A DNA stretch of 64,000 bases. Origin: Alteromonas sp. LMIT006 (GTDB lineage Bacteria > Pseudomonadota > Gammaproteobacteria > Enterobacterales > Alteromonadaceae). The DNA lies in the NCBI RefSeq assembly GCF_024300645.1, contig NZ_CP101291.1:186001-250000 (forward strand), in the 5' to 3' direction. The notes under the pieces are model-generated. The model was not told the origin of the DNA and made no database searches. It saw only the letters and a list, made by a program, of their open reading frames with translations. Positions within the stretch are counted from its first letter, which is position 1. The number at the start of each line of letters is the position of its first letter. Position numbers and translations under genes: made by a program. This document shows, in pieces, positions 49,508 to 59,094 of this stretch.

Positions 49508-49513
49508 ACCCAG
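49492..49513. terminator. Hairpin over the stop of the FG-GAP lipoprotein gene
   Basis: CTGGGTC (49492-49498) and GACCCAG (49507-49513) form a 7-bp stem with an eight-base loop that includes the end of the coding sequence and its stop. No T tract follows, so termination is uncertain. It lies between convergent genes. Confidence 0.35.
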
Positions 49514-49526
49514 GGTCATAAAGGGG

Positions 49527-50372
49527 CTAACGCAAATGCTCAGGGAAGTCTTGGGCACTGTGTCTTTGAGCAAGTTGAACATCTTCCTCACCCCAAACCT
49601 TGTTGACTAAGCGCCCCCGCTTAACGGCTTTACGAGCATTGAGTTGCTTCGCCCAGCGCAGCACGTGCTCGTATTCGTGCACCGACAAAAACTCAGCCGC
49701 TTCGTACAGTTTCCCCAAAACGAGATTGCCATACCAAGGCCAAATCGCCATATCGGCAATGGTATAAGCATCACCCGAGACAAATTCATGTTGCGCCAAC
49801 TGCTTATCTAACACATCTAATTGCCGTTTGACTTCCATCGCGTATCGATTAATTGGGTATTCGTATTTTTCAGGGGCGTATGCATAAAAATGCCCAAATC
49901 CACCGCCTAAAAATGGCGCAGAGCCCATCTGCCAAAATAACCAGTTTAAGGTTTCCGTACGAGATGGGCCTGATGAAGGTAAAAAAGCTTTAAATTTTTC
50001 AGCTAAATGCATCATGATGCTGGCAGACTCAAAGATTCGCACTGGTGTATCGCCTGAATAATCCCATAGGGCTGGGATTTTTGAGTTTGGATTAGCCGCG
50101 ACAAAGCCACTGGTAAACTGATCGCCCTCTTGAATATTGACAAGCCACGCATCGTATTCAGCATCGGTAAAGCCCAACGCCAGCAATTCCTCAAATAAAA
50201 TAGTCACTTTAACCCCATTCGGCGTTGCGAGCGAATACAGTTGAAATGGGTGGGTGCCTCTTGGTAACTCAGCGTCTTTCGTCGCTCCTGAAATAGGACG
50301 ATTAATATTGGCAAATTTACCACCATTGGCACTGTCCCATGTCCACACTTTTGGAGGAGTATAGGTTGTCAT
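49527..50372 (-). CDS. yghU: YghU-type glutathione S-transferase
   Basis: A 281-residue nu-class GST-like protein with a thioredoxin-fold N-domain (about 45-130) and an all-helical C-domain (about 135-280). The opening TPPKVWTWDSANGGKFANINRP and ATPNGVKVTILFEEL are characteristic of E. coli YghU, which binds two glutathiones and has disulfide reductase activity rather than classical transferase activity. No catalytic Cys at the N-domain start is seen, as expected for this class. It is monocistronic. Confidence 0.92.
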   Translation of the reverse strand: MTTYTPPKVWTWDSANGGKFANINRPISGATKDAELPRGTHPFQLYSLATPNGVKVTILFEELLALGFTDAEYDAWLVNIQEGDQFTSGFVAANPNSKIPALWDYSGDTPVRIFESASIMMHLAEKFKAFLPSSGPSRTETLNWLFWQMGSAPFLGGGFGHFYAYAPEKYEYPINRYAMEVKRQLDVLDKQLAQHEFVSGDAYTIADMAIWPWYGNLVLGKLYEAAEFLSVHEYEHVLRWAKQLNARKAVKRGRLVNKVWGEEDVQLAQRHSAQDFPEHLR

Positions 50373-50440
50373 TGCAATATCCTTTAAAATTAATGAGTAC
50401 GGTAATAGACCTGATTCGGACTGAATAATTTCACAAATAC

Positions 50441-50473
50441 AAAAAAAGCCCTAGATTGTTTCCAATCTAGGGC
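50441..50473 (-). terminator. Rho-independent terminator after the Oar-like receptor
   Basis: GCCCTAGATTG (50448-50458) and CAATCTAGGGC (50463-50473) form a perfect 11-bp stem with a TTTC loop. On the minus strand seven T follow (50447-50441). It starts 27 bases after the receptor's stop. Confidence 0.95.
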
Positions 50474-50499
50474 CAACTTTACAACTAATTTTGTTCAGT

Positions 50500-53400
50500 T
50501 TAGAAGCGGTAGTTTACGCCTACACGCACTTCCCACTGAGACGCGCCATTGACGACGCCATCGCGTTGTCCAGCAGGTAGATATGTTTCATACACATACT
50601 GACCTGCATCGTTAACAGATGCTTCAACAACTTCTTCAGACACGAAGTTACCTTGCTTCAACACGCCCCACTCATCGTTGAGTAGATTGCCTAGGTTTTC
50701 AATGACGAAGAACGCTGATGCACTATGGTCTTTGTGGAACGCAGGTAACTGTTGTGAGATACGCACGTCAACTTTGGTCCACCAGTCGCCGTTGACTGAG
50801 TTACGACGCATGATTTGACCTCGAGTTAAGCCTTCATCTGCAATAAACGCGTTGAATGCTGCCAAGTCAAAGTCAGGACCGTACACAACATTTGCATCGT
50901 TTTCAGTTGGGATATAAACCAACTGTCGACCGTTTGCATTGCCGTCACCGAAGTAACCATCAATTCCCTCTTCAAACGTGTAAGACATGCCGCGACCTTC
51001 GTTTGCAGTAGCGAACATTGAGAAGCGCGTGTCATAACCCGCAATCAATTCAGCGCTGTAAGACAAGTTCAACGTGAAACGATTAGGGATATTGTAGTTT
51101 GACACCGCTGGACCAGGGTTATTCGGATCAAACGTCGCAAAGTTATTGTAGTTTGAACCGGCCACCGAGCTGGTCATCGGGTTAACGTCTTTAGAATCGT
51201 TGTAAGCGTATGCAAACGTCATGTCGATGCCGTTATCAAACTCTTTTGATACCGCTAGTGACAAGGTTGTCGCATCACCGCTGTTACCGTCTACGTTAGA
51301 CAAGATGTAAGTGCTGTTAGAACCCGAGTACACAGGACGACCGTCTGGTGCAGTCCCCGTTTGTGTGCGTGCAGTTTCTAAGTAAATAGCCGCGTCACGC
51401 TTCTTCGTATACAACAAGTCACCTTGGATCAAGTAATCTTGATCAGATAGATACGTGAAACCCAATGCGTATTTTTCTTCAGAAGGCATATCGTAATCAG
51501 GGTCAATTGCTACGACGAAACGTGAAGAACCATTGGTTGGGAAGTCTGCAACATAATCAAACAGAGCCTGAGCAGGTGAGTAGATTGGATTGCCACCGCC
51601 TACTAGATCTAAGTCGAAGATGCTCGTAGTACCAGCATCAAAACCTGGAATATTACGCTCACGTGCAAAAACCTGAGTCACACCGTCATTTGAATATGCA
51701 TTAGATACCCAAACATTTGGATTACCACCAGAGTAAATACCAAAACCACCACGAACTTCTAACTGATCATCTACAGTGTAGTTAAAACCAACACGAGGCT
51801 GGATTAAGCTAATACCGTCAAGGTTGTTGGTATTGGCATAGCCATAATCCGCTTCAAACGCCGAGTTATAAACAGGACGGTCATCTGACGTCCACTTGTC
51901 GTAACGCAGACCCAAGGTCAAGGTCAAATCATCCGTTGCGTTCCACTTGTCTTGGATGTAGAACGTCGTGTTGGCATATTCAAAGCTTGCCGCGACGTCA
52001 TTTGGATCATTAGTACCCGCTGCGTTATTGTAGTAAATACGTGCTGGGGTGCCGTTGCGGAAATCTTCGATTGAATTAAAACGATACTCACCAATGCGGT
52101 GCTGCATGAACAGGTTAAACACATTCAAGTTTTCATACTCTACACCCGCTGTGATGGTGTGATCACCGTGGTAGTAAGTACCTGCCAACTTAAAGGTGTC
52201 CGCTTCCCAGTTCAAGTCGTTTGCTTGACGTGAATCATCCGGGCCTAGATAAACGGTTGCGCCACCTGGTACGCGAATTTGGACTTCACCGAAGCCTGTC
52301 GCGGCATCAACTGAGATTTGACGATTATCTAGTGTCGTATTACCGATGCGAAGTTCAGTTGAGAAATCATCGGTCCAGTCAGAGAATAACGAAAGAACTG
52401 TGGTTTCGATTTCCGCGCCACGCTCATAGAAGTGACCATCAAACGATACACGAGTTGAACCAGTGTCAGATTCACTGATGGTAAACCCGTCATTCCAGTT
52501 ATAGACGAATGAAGCACGGTGCTGGTCGTTGATGTTCCAGTCAATTTTGGCAATGATCTTTTCATCTGTTACTGGTGAAGACCCTTTGAAGCCACCCGGA
52601 TCGTAACCGTAAACGTCACGAGAAATTTGTGCGATTTCATCCAATTCTGATTGCTCAACACGAGAGAAGTTATAGTTGTGCAAGCGAACGCCTTCTTTTT
52701 TCTCATAAGCACCAAAGAAGAACAGCTGGTCTTTGATTAATGGGAAACCAACGGTTACACCGTAACGCTCCTCTGTGTAATCACCTAAGTTGATTTCACG
52801 ACCATCAACTTCATCTCCTTTGAATGAGTCAGATGTGTAATCAAAAAATACTGAACCAGAGACATCGTTTGTACCTGATTTAGTCACAGCATTGATGTTA
52901 CATGCAGTAAAACCACCGTACTGTACGTCAAACGGTGCTAACTCAACTGCAACCTGCTCAATTGCAGAGTATGAGAAAGGCATTGCTTCGGTTGGGTAAC
53001 CATTTGAGTTCAAACCGAAGTTATCGTTTAAACGCATACCGTCAAGCGTTAAGCTGTTAAAACGAGGTGATGCACCCGCACACTGAACGGCATCAGAAAA
53101 TGACTCGTCAATATAAATACGTGGATCGGCACGAATGACGTCTTTAATATCACGGTTAACAGAAGGTGCATTTTCTAAGTCTTCAAGGCTGAACACTGTT
53201 CCTGGACCTTGTTGACCAAATGCAAGAGAACTTACTTGTGAAGCGGTAACGGTGATTTTTTCAATGGCTTGTTCTTCCGCTAGTTGGAAGTTAAACAACG
53301 CCGGCTCACCTAGTGACAAGAAGATATCACTCACTAAAGCATCTTCAAATTTATCAGAATCCAAAATAATTTGATATGGACCACCCACACGAAGACCTGA

Positions 53401-53619
53401 TAGGTTGATTTGACCGTTTGCGCCAACCACAACTTGTTTTGTTGTCCCTGACGGTAAGTGAGTCACTGTCACTTCGGTGCCGGCCGCTGGATTCCCTTGA
53501 GGACCAGTAATCGTTCCGCGAATTGATGAGGTAGTTTCTTGAGCCATGACTGGTACCGCGAGGCCAACAGACATAGCAACTGCGACCGCAATGCGGTTTA
53601 AGCGCTTATTTATAATCAT
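50500..53619 (-). CDS. Oar-like TonB-dependent outer-membrane receptor
   Basis: A 1039-residue outer-membrane protein. Signal peptide with cleavage near VPVMAQETT; a carboxypeptidase-regulatory-like beta domain (about 28-112, TSSIRGTITGPQGNPAAGTEV); a plug domain (about 125-250) preceded by the VTASQ segment; then a barrel ending in the aromatic terminus VGVNYRF. The N-terminal extra domain and size place it with OmpA-related/Oar-type receptors. Ligand unknown: homologues import peptides, polysaccharides or other large substrates. It is divergent from the uridine kinase-nupC-oxygenase operon and shares its 207-base regulatory region, which allows but does not prove a link. A strong terminator follows. 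Confidence 0.92.
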   Translation of the reverse strand: MIINKRLNRIAVAVAMSVGLAVPVMAQETTSSIRGTITGPQGNPAAGTEVTVTHLPSGTTKQVVVGANGQINLSGLRVGGPYQIILDSDKFEDALVSDIFLSLGEPALFNFQLAEEQAIEKITVTASQVSSLAFGQQGPGTVFSLEDLENAPSVNRDIKDVIRADPRIYIDESFSDAVQCAGASPRFNSLTLDGMRLNDNFGLNSNGYPTEAMPFSYSAIEQVAVELAPFDVQYGGFTACNINAVTKSGTNDVSGSVFFDYTSDSFKGDEVDGREINLGDYTEERYGVTVGFPLIKDQLFFFGAYEKKEGVRLHNYNFSRVEQSELDEIAQISRDVYGYDPGGFKGSSPVTDEKIIAKIDWNINDQHRASFVYNWNDGFTISESDTGSTRVSFDGHFYERGAEIETTVLSLFSDWTDDFSTELRIGNTTLDNRQISVDAATGFGEVQIRVPGGATVYLGPDDSRQANDLNWEADTFKLAGTYYHGDHTITAGVEYENLNVFNLFMQHRIGEYRFNSIEDFRNGTPARIYYNNAAGTNDPNDVAASFEYANTTFYIQDKWNATDDLTLTLGLRYDKWTSDDRPVYNSAFEADYGYANTNNLDGISLIQPRVGFNYTVDDQLEVRGGFGIYSGGNPNVWVSNAYSNDGVTQVFARERNIPGFDAGTTSIFDLDLVGGGNPIYSPAQALFDYVADFPTNGSSRFVVAIDPDYDMPSEEKYALGFTYLSDQDYLIQGDLLYTKKRDAAIYLETARTQTGTAPDGRPVYSGSNSTYILSNVDGNSGDATTLSLAVSKEFDNGIDMTFAYAYNDSKDVNPMTSSVAGSNYNNFATFDPNNPGPAVSNYNIPNRFTLNLSYSAELIAGYDTRFSMFATANEGRGMSYTFEEGIDGYFGDGNANGRQLVYIPTENDANVVYGPDFDLAAFNAFIADEGLTRGQIMRRNSVNGDWWTKVDVRISQQLPAFHKDHSASAFFVIENLGNLLNDEWGVLKQGNFVSEEVVEASVNDAGQYVYETYLPAGQRDGVVNGASQWEVRVGVNYRF

Positions 53620-53666
53620 AGTATGTGTTCCAAATAGTCGTTATATATAAGGTTTGTTACCGTGTT

Positions 53667-53681
53667 ATGATAAATTATCAT
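53667..53681. promoter_or_regulatory. Palindrome ATGATAA-A-TTATCAT in divergent regulatory region
   Basis: A perfect 7+1+7 inverted repeat, 48 bases upstream of the Oar-like receptor start and 146 bases upstream of the uridine kinase gene. Size and symmetry fit an operator for a dimeric repressor. The regulator is unknown. Confidence 0.45.
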
Positions 53682-53689
53682 CCATGACG

Positions 53690-53714
53690 ACGCATTTGTT
53701 TCTTTGGTATGCGT
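53690..53714. promoter_or_regulatory. Inverted repeat ACGCAT-N13-ATGCGT
   Basis: ACGCAT (53690-53695) and ATGCGT (53709-53714) are perfect reverse complements 19 bases apart start to start, in the region between the receptor and the uridine kinase operon. The spacing is close to two helical turns. Confidence 0.3.
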
Positions 53715-53826
53715 TTAATTATTATCCTAATTGATTTGTGTGACAGTTCTATTAAACTGCTCATCACATACACACGAATCAAGTAATCAGTAATTCAGAT
53801 TATACTACGCAAAGACGATAGAAAAA

Positions 53827-54486
53827 ATGCTTAATTTCACATCATCATCGAATGTACATAGGCCCTATTTAATAAGGATTTGTGGTGCTTCTGGTTCAGG
53901 CAAATCACTTTTTACCTCAAACTTAGTCAACAATTATTTACAGTCAAATTGCCAAAATATCCTTGTTTTGCAGGAGGATAGATATTATCGAGCACAGGAT
54001 GACAAGCCAATGGCTGAGCGTGTAATTACCAATTATGACCATCCTGATGCGTTTGAACACAGTCTTTTGCGTAAACATTTACACAGTTTACAATCTGGAG
54101 GAAGCATCGACTATCCTGAGTATTGCTACAAAACCCACACTCGCCTACCCGACACTACGACGGTCGATGCTAAAAAGGTGATTATCGTTGAGGGTATTAT
54201 GGTGATGTCTGCACCAGAATTAGAAGGCGTGTTTGATTTGAGTTTGTTTGTCGATACCCCACCGGACATTTGCCTATTGCGCCGAATGCAACGCGATATT
54301 AACGAACGTGGACGCACAGTAGATTGCGTTTCCGAGCAGTATCAAAATACCGTCAAACCGATGTACCACGCATTTATTGAACCGAATAAATACAGTGCAG
54401 ACATGATTATCACTGGTGGAGGTGAAAACCAAACTGCTTTGCAAGTGGTAGCGCATCACGTACAATCTGTTTTAGAACAAAAATAA
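53827..54486 (+). CDS. Uridine kinase-like P-loop kinase
   Basis: A 219-residue protein of the uridine kinase/phosphoribulokinase family. Walker A ICGASGSGKSLF is at about 17-28. The segments LQEDRYYRAQDDKP, ITNYDHPDAFEHSLL and YPEYCYKTHTRLPDT follow the uridine kinase substrate-site pattern, and LLRRMQRDINERGRT is the lid. It should phosphorylate uridine or cytidine to UMP or CMP. It is slightly divergent from canonical Udk and so may be a specialised paralogue. It is first in a three-gene operon: nupC-like transporter after 12 bases, then the oxygenase. Confidence 0.88.
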   Translation: MLNFTSSSNVHRPYLIRICGASGSGKSLFTSNLVNNYLQSNCQNILVLQEDRYYRAQDDKPMAERVITNYDHPDAFEHSLLRKHLHSLQSGGSIDYPEYCYKTHTRLPDTTTVDAKKVIIVEGIMVMSAPELEGVFDLSLFVDTPPDICLLRRMQRDINERGRTVDCVSEQYQNTVKPMYHAFIEPNKYSADMIITGGGENQTALQVVAHHVQSVLEQK

Positions 54487-54498
54487 TAAAGGCTTCTT

Positions 54499-55713
54499 AT
54501 GCTTGGAATCATCGGCATCGTTTTACTTTTCGCCATTGCGCTTATGTTTAGTAGCAATCGAACCGCCATTAATTGGCGTACGGTTGGAGGAGCGTTTGCG
54601 ATACAAGCTGGCATTGCGTTATTTATTCTATACTTCCCGCCAGGTGTCGCAGCACTTCTTGCCGCAACCGATTTCATCGCCAATATAATCAGCTATGCCG
54701 ATGCAGGGATTAACTTTGTTTTTGGTGCGGTTGGCAACAAATCTTTAGGCTTTATCTTTGCGTTTAATGTATTACCAGTCATCATCTTTTTCTCAGCGCT
54801 TATTGCTGTGCTGTATCATCTAGGCATAATGAACGTCATCATCAATATCATCGGCGGTGGCTTGCAAAAACTGCTTGGTACCTCAAAGCCAGAGTCGATG
54901 TCTGCTGCTGCTAATATCTTTGTCGGTCAAACCGAAGCGCCATTAGTTGTTCGGCCGTTTATCCCTAAAATGACTGATTCTGAATTGTTTGCGGTCATGG
55001 TGGGTGGTTTAGCGTCTATCGCAGGCTCAATTATGGCCGGTTATGCAGGCATCGGCGTTGAATTAAAGTACTTACTGGCAGCGAGTTTTATGGCCGCTCC
55101 GGCAGGCTTAATGATGGCCAAAATCATCTTACCTGAAACCCAAACTGCCAATAACGAGCTCAGTGAGGTTGATGAAGATAACACCGGATATACCAACGTG
55201 CTTGATGCTGCCGCATCTGGCGCCTCATCTGGCTTACAACTTGCGCTGAATGTTGGCGCTATGTTGTTAGCATTTGTCGCGTTGATTGCACTTCTAAATG
55301 GGCTTATTGGTTGGGCGGGCGCTCTGTTTGGCTACCCTGAACTCACGTTTGAACTCATTTTGGGTTATTTATTGGCACCACTCGCATGGGCGATTGGTAT
55401 TGATTGGTCAGAGGCTGTGGCAGCTGGCAGTTTTATCGGGCAAAAAATCGTCGTCAATGAATTCGTTGCCTACTTGAGTTTTGTAGAGGTAGCTGAAACC
55501 TTAAGTCTTAAGAGTCAAGCGATTATCACCTTTGCTTTATGTGGCTTTGCTAATTTTTCTTCGATTGCCATTTTGATGGGTGGGATTGGTGCCATGGCAC
55601 CAAATCGCCGTCCGGATATCGCTCGTCTAGGGCTCAAAGCTGTTTTGGCTGCGACCTTAGCCAACCTCATGAGCGCTGCTCTCGCTGGTATTTTTATAGG
55701 ATTAAGTTTATGA
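54499..55713 (+). CDS. Concentrative nucleoside transporter (NupC/CNT family)
   Basis: A 404-residue inner-membrane transporter of the CNT family, importing nucleosides with H+ or Na+. The conserved nucleoside-site segments are visible: [33 protein letters not shown]-type block at about 115-150 and [11 protein letters not shown]-like [15 protein letters not shown] at about 165. The second repeat contains [14 protein letters not shown] and [17 protein letters not shown]. There are about ten hydrophobic segments. It follows the uridine kinase gene and overlaps the oxygenase gene by four bases (ATGA), making the three co-expressed. Confidence 0.94.
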   Translation: MLGIIGIVLLFAIALMFSSNRTAINWRTVGGAFAIQAGIALFILYFPPGVAALLAATDFIANIISYADAGINFVFGAVGNKSLGFIFAFNVLPVIIFFSALIAVLYHLGIMNVIINIIGGGLQKLLGTSKPESMSAAANIFVGQTEAPLVVRPFIPKMTDSELFAVMVGGLASIAGSIMAGYAGIGVELKYLLAASFMAAPAGLMMAKIILPETQTANNELSEVDEDNTGYTNVLDAAASGASSGLQLALNVGAMLLAFVALIALLNGLIGWAGALFGYPELTFELILGYLLAPLAWAIGIDWSEAVAAGSFIGQKIVVNEFVAYLSFVEVAETLSLKSQAIITFALCGFANFSSIAILMGGIGAMAPNRRPDIARLGLKAVLAATLANLMSAALAGIFIGLSL

Positions 55714-56558
55714 GTCAATTAATACCCGTTGATTACCAAGCACCTGATGCCAAACAACAATTTGTCTCTTCATTACGTGAAACTGGGTTTGGCGTATTAA
55801 CCAACCATCCAATTGAACAGCATGCCGTTCAAGATATTTATGAGCGCTGGCAGTCCTGGTTCGATCTGAGCGATGCCGACAAAGAAGCCTATTTGTATAA
55901 CAAGGGCACGCAGGATGGTTTTTTTCCTGCGCGGATTTCTGAAACCGCCAAAGGACATGTCAAGAAAGACATCAAAGAATACTTTCATTACTATCCTTGG
56001 GGACAGTGTCCCGATGCCTTGCGGGGTCAGCTTGATGATTATTATCGCTCGACGACGGCATTTGCTGCCGAGTTGCTCAGCTGGATTGAAGAATTATCCC
56101 CCTCTGATGTGTCAGAAGGCTATTTTGAACCCTTGTCCAATATGATCAACGGCTCAAATCAGACACTGTTAAGAGTATTACATTACCCACCATTAGATGG
56201 AGCAGAAGAGCCTGAAGCCATTCGTGCTGCAGCTCACGAGGATATTAATTTAATTACTATATTGCCAGCTGCCAATGAGCCCGGTTTACAGGTGAAAAGC
56301 AAAACAGGCGAGTGGCTCGATGTACCCAGTGATTTTGGCAATCTGATCATCAATATTGGCGATATGCTGCAAGAGGCTTCAGGTGGATATTTTCCATCCA
56401 CATCCCATCGGGTGATCAATCCTGAAGGCGCGGATATGAGAAAATCTAGGATCTCTTTACCGCTATTTCTTCATCCTAGACCGGATGTACAACTGTCGAC
56501 TAGGCATACGGCTAAGTCGTACCTGATAGAACGCTTAACAGAACTTGGCGTTATTTAA
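55710..56558 (+). CDS. Isopenicillin N synthase-like 2OG-Fe(II) oxygenase
   Basis: A 282-residue non-haem iron oxygenase with the N-terminal DIOX_N region and C-terminal 2OG-Fe(II) domain of the IPNS group. Iron ligands are H176 and D178 ([12 protein letters not shown]) and H233 ([10 protein letters not shown]); R247 in RISLPLF is the usual 2-oxoglutarate carboxylate anchor with the Ser of RxS, so all catalytic residues are intact. Substrate unknown. Family members include thymine-7-hydroxylase and pyrimidine deoxynucleoside 2'-dioxygenase of fungi, which is relevant because this gene overlaps a nucleoside transporter gene (ATGA) in an operon with a uridine kinase. Confidence 0.9.
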   Translation: MSQLIPVDYQAPDAKQQFVSSLRETGFGVLTNHPIEQHAVQDIYERWQSWFDLSDADKEAYLYNKGTQDGFFPARISETAKGHVKKDIKEYFHYYPWGQCPDALRGQLDDYYRSTTAFAAELLSWIEELSPSDVSEGYFEPLSNMINGSNQTLLRVLHYPPLDGAEEPEAIRAAAHEDINLITILPAANEPGLQVKSKTGEWLDVPSDFGNLIINIGDMLQEASGGYFPSTSHRVINPEGADMRKSRISLPLFLHPRPDVQLSTRHTAKSYLIERLTELGVI

Positions 56559-56567
56559 AGACAAAGA

Positions 56568-57047
56568 TTAGGGCGTATCAAGGCGCCCTACTTCTAAGAC
56601 TGGTGCGGCATCAATCTCGGCCGCATCCATCATAGTTGCGATGCGCTGCATCGTGGAGACCATCAAAGATTTTTCCCATTCTTCTAGGCTATTAAAGCGA
56701 TTGAGAAAGTGTTCTTGCAACGGTAATGGCGCAGCAGCTAAGGCGGCCTGTCCCGTTTCACTCAAAAACACCCCGACTTTGCGCTTGTCTTCGGTACTCC
56801 GCACACGGTTGACCAGGGCACGTGCTTCCATTCGATCCAGAATGCTGGTAATGGTTGCCGGACTAAGATTAATACTTTGAGCAATTTGTTTGACCATAAC
56901 CCCTGGGTTTTTGCCGACTTCTTGCAATACGAGTAACTGCGGACCAGTCAGCCCTACGTCTTTGTTGAGTTGGCGTGACCGCATATCGATTGCTCGGATC
57001 ACCTTACGTAAAGCAACTAACAGTTCTTCGTCTTTTTGCATGCTCAA
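56568..57047 (-). CDS. MarR-family transcriptional regulator
   Basis: A 159-residue winged-helix dimeric regulator. The recognition region PGVMVKQIAQSINLSPATITSILDRMEARALVNRVRS (about 52-88) and the wing RVRSTEDKRKVGVFLSETG are typical MarR. It is downstream of the BCCT transporter gene by eight bases and so co-transcribed with it; it most likely regulates that operon. The stop lies within a small hairpin (TAGGGCG at 56569-56575 with CGCCCTA at 56584-56590) that could act as a weak terminator. The ligand is unknown. Confidence 0.92.
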   Translation of the reverse strand: MSMQKDEELLVALRKVIRAIDMRSRQLNKDVGLTGPQLLVLQEVGKNPGVMVKQIAQSINLSPATITSILDRMEARALVNRVRSTEDKRKVGVFLSETGQAALAAAPLPLQEHFLNRFNSLEEWEKSLMVSTMQRIATMMDAAEIDAAPVLEVGRLDTP

Positions 57048-57055
57048 ATATTCTT

Positions 57056-59011
57056 TTAAAGTTGTTGTAGAAAGTGCACGTGTTTTTGGTACTGCTCAAT
57101 CACGTCGTGAATGATGGCATCTTTTGACCAGCTCATCACACAATAATCTTGGCCACCCTGGGAAAGATGAACCTCTGCGCGATAATACTGATTTTGTGTG
57201 CTGTTGTCATCTTGAGTTAGACCGTCTGGCTGGTGTGCAACTCGAACCTGGACACTATAAACAAAATCAGGCTGGTCACCATGACTTATCATAAGACTGA
57301 TACGATCTGCACTGGTAGTGAGTTCTGCATCAAGAGATTGAGAAATCATCTCTTGTTGCACTTCAGTCAACGCGTTTTTTACTTTTGATTGAAGGAATTG
57401 CTTAACGCTATGCTGATTAGGAAAAGCAACGACCTGTGCGAGTTTTTCGCGCCAATCAACCGATTCAACGCCAATCATCGCAGGTGATAACTCCAAACTT
57501 TGCTGTTTAGTCGCATCGATACTCAACGCGCGATATGTGCCAAACAATGCCATCAGGAGGACTATCGTAAAGGGTAAGGCTGACGCTATCGTCAACGTTT
57601 GTAATGCACCAAGTCCGCCAGTAAATAAAAGAATTCCAGCCACAACACCAATCATTCCAGTCCAGTACAAACGTTGCCAAATCGGTGTGTTATTTTCTCC
57701 GTATGAGGCTAGCATATCAACGACCATCGCCCCTGAATCGCATGAAGTGACAAAGAAAATCACCACCATAATCAGCGCAACACAAGATACCAAGAAGCTC
57801 AATGGGTATTGCTCTAAAAAAGCAAACAGCGCCAAGCTGGTATCGGCTTTCACCGCCTCTGCTAAACTGGCTAGATTTTGGTTATTGATCAAATCAATAG
57901 CGGAATTACCAAAAAACGTCATCCACATAAAGGTGAAAAAAGACGGTACGATCAATACCCCGACAATAAATTCTCGAATTGTTCGACCTTGTGAAATACG
58001 AGCGATAAACATTCCGACAAAAGGCGACCATGCTAGCCACCACGCCCAGTAATAAATCGTCCAGCCACCTAGCCAGTCCGTTTGTTCGTAAGCAAAGAGG
58101 TTAAATGTGTTGTACACCAGCTCGGATAAGTAGGCTCCCGTATTTTGAACCAGTGCCTGCATCAAAAATAAACTCGGTCCATTAAGTAACACAAACAACA
58201 ATAAGGCAACGGCTAGTAGCATGTTAATTTGCGATAGAAGTTTGATACCCTTATCCAAGCCTGAAGCAACAGAGACTGATGCAAGTACCACGACCACCAA
58301 CATAATTACTAACTGAACCGTCTTACTGACACCAATATCAAACAACAAATTAGCACCCGCATTAATCTGTAAGACACCAATCCCCAGAGAAGTCGCAACA
58401 CCAAATACGGTCGATACCACAGCAAAAGCATCAATCAAATCACCACGCCATGAAAAGATTTTGTCTCCCCAAACTGGGTGTAAAGCCGAACGCAAGGTCA
58501 ATGGTAGATTGTGACGGAAAGAAAAGTAAGCCAGAATTAAAGCCACCGTGGCATAGATAGCCCAACCGTGGAAACCCCAATGGAAAAAGGTCATCTTCAT
58601 CGCTTCTTTAGCTGCCTCAACCGACTCTGGCGTAGCGGTAGGTGGAGTGAGATAATGCATCACCGGTTCAGCGACGCCATAAAACATTAAGCCAATGCCC
58701 ATACCTGCCGAAAATAGCATCGCTAGCCATGTACTAAAACGATATTTAGGCTGTTGATGGTCTAAGCCAAGTTTTATGTCGCCGTATTTGGAAAAACACA
58801 AATAAATAGTTGTCACTAAGATAAAGGCAACACACAGCACGTAAAACCAACCGGCGGTATCGACAATAACGGTTTGCAAACTTTGAAACCGTTCAGTAAC
58901 TTCTTCTGCATTCCACAGTGTTAATGCAACCAATAGCGCGATGATGAGAGAGGCCGAAGCAAATACACCATAATTTAAATTATTTTTATTCTTATTAACT
59001 GACCCAGACAC
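57056..59011 (-). CDS. BCCT-family betaine/carnitine/choline transporter
   Basis: A 651-residue inner-membrane transporter for a quaternary ammonium compound, driven by Na+ or H+. It has twelve membrane segments within residues about 20-505 and the family signature around WTIYYWAWWLAWSPFVGMFIARIS, which includes the aromatic substrate box. The long hydrophilic C-terminal tail (about 505-651) is like that of BetT and may sense osmotic stress. MFYGVAEPVMHY is a further family motif. It has a G-rich leader and forms an operon with a MarR regulator. No bet (choline oxidation) genes are nearby. Confidence 0.94.
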   Translation of the reverse strand: MSGSVNKNKNNLNYGVFASASLIIALLVALTLWNAEEVTERFQSLQTVIVDTAGWFYVLCVAFILVTTIYLCFSKYGDIKLGLDHQQPKYRFSTWLAMLFSAGMGIGLMFYGVAEPVMHYLTPPTATPESVEAAKEAMKMTFFHWGFHGWAIYATVALILAYFSFRHNLPLTLRSALHPVWGDKIFSWRGDLIDAFAVVSTVFGVATSLGIGVLQINAGANLLFDIGVSKTVQLVIMLVVVVLASVSVASGLDKGIKLLSQINMLLAVALLLFVLLNGPSLFLMQALVQNTGAYLSELVYNTFNLFAYEQTDWLGGWTIYYWAWWLAWSPFVGMFIARISQGRTIREFIVGVLIVPSFFTFMWMTFFGNSAIDLINNQNLASLAEAVKADTSLALFAFLEQYPLSFLVSCVALIMVVIFFVTSCDSGAMVVDMLASYGENNTPIWQRLYWTGMIGVVAGILLFTGGLGALQTLTIASALPFTIVLLMALFGTYRALSIDATKQQSLELSPAMIGVESVDWREKLAQVVAFPNQHSVKQFLQSKVKNALTEVQQEMISQSLDAELTTSADRISLMISHGDQPDFVYSVQVRVAHQPDGLTQDDNSTQNQYYRAEVHLSQGGQDYCVMSWSKDAIIHDVIEQYQKHVHFLQQL

Positions 59012-59068
59012 GAATCTTAACTCATAAAACCAAAACGCCTATAAGATACGCAATATCCCATCAAAAAT

Positions 59069-59094
59069 CCATCCACACCTCCAAAAACCCAACC
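59069..59094 (-). other. Clustered GG runs in the BCCT gene leader
   Basis: On the minus strand, 58-83 bases upstream of the BCCT start, six runs of two or three G lie within 26 bases (plus strand CC/CCC at 59069-59070, 59073-59074, 59078-59079, 59081-59082, 59088-59090, 59093-59094). A two-tier G-quadruplex is conceivable in the leader RNA or the non-template strand. The whole region 59050-59160 is strongly A/C-skewed on the plus strand. Confidence 0.3.
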
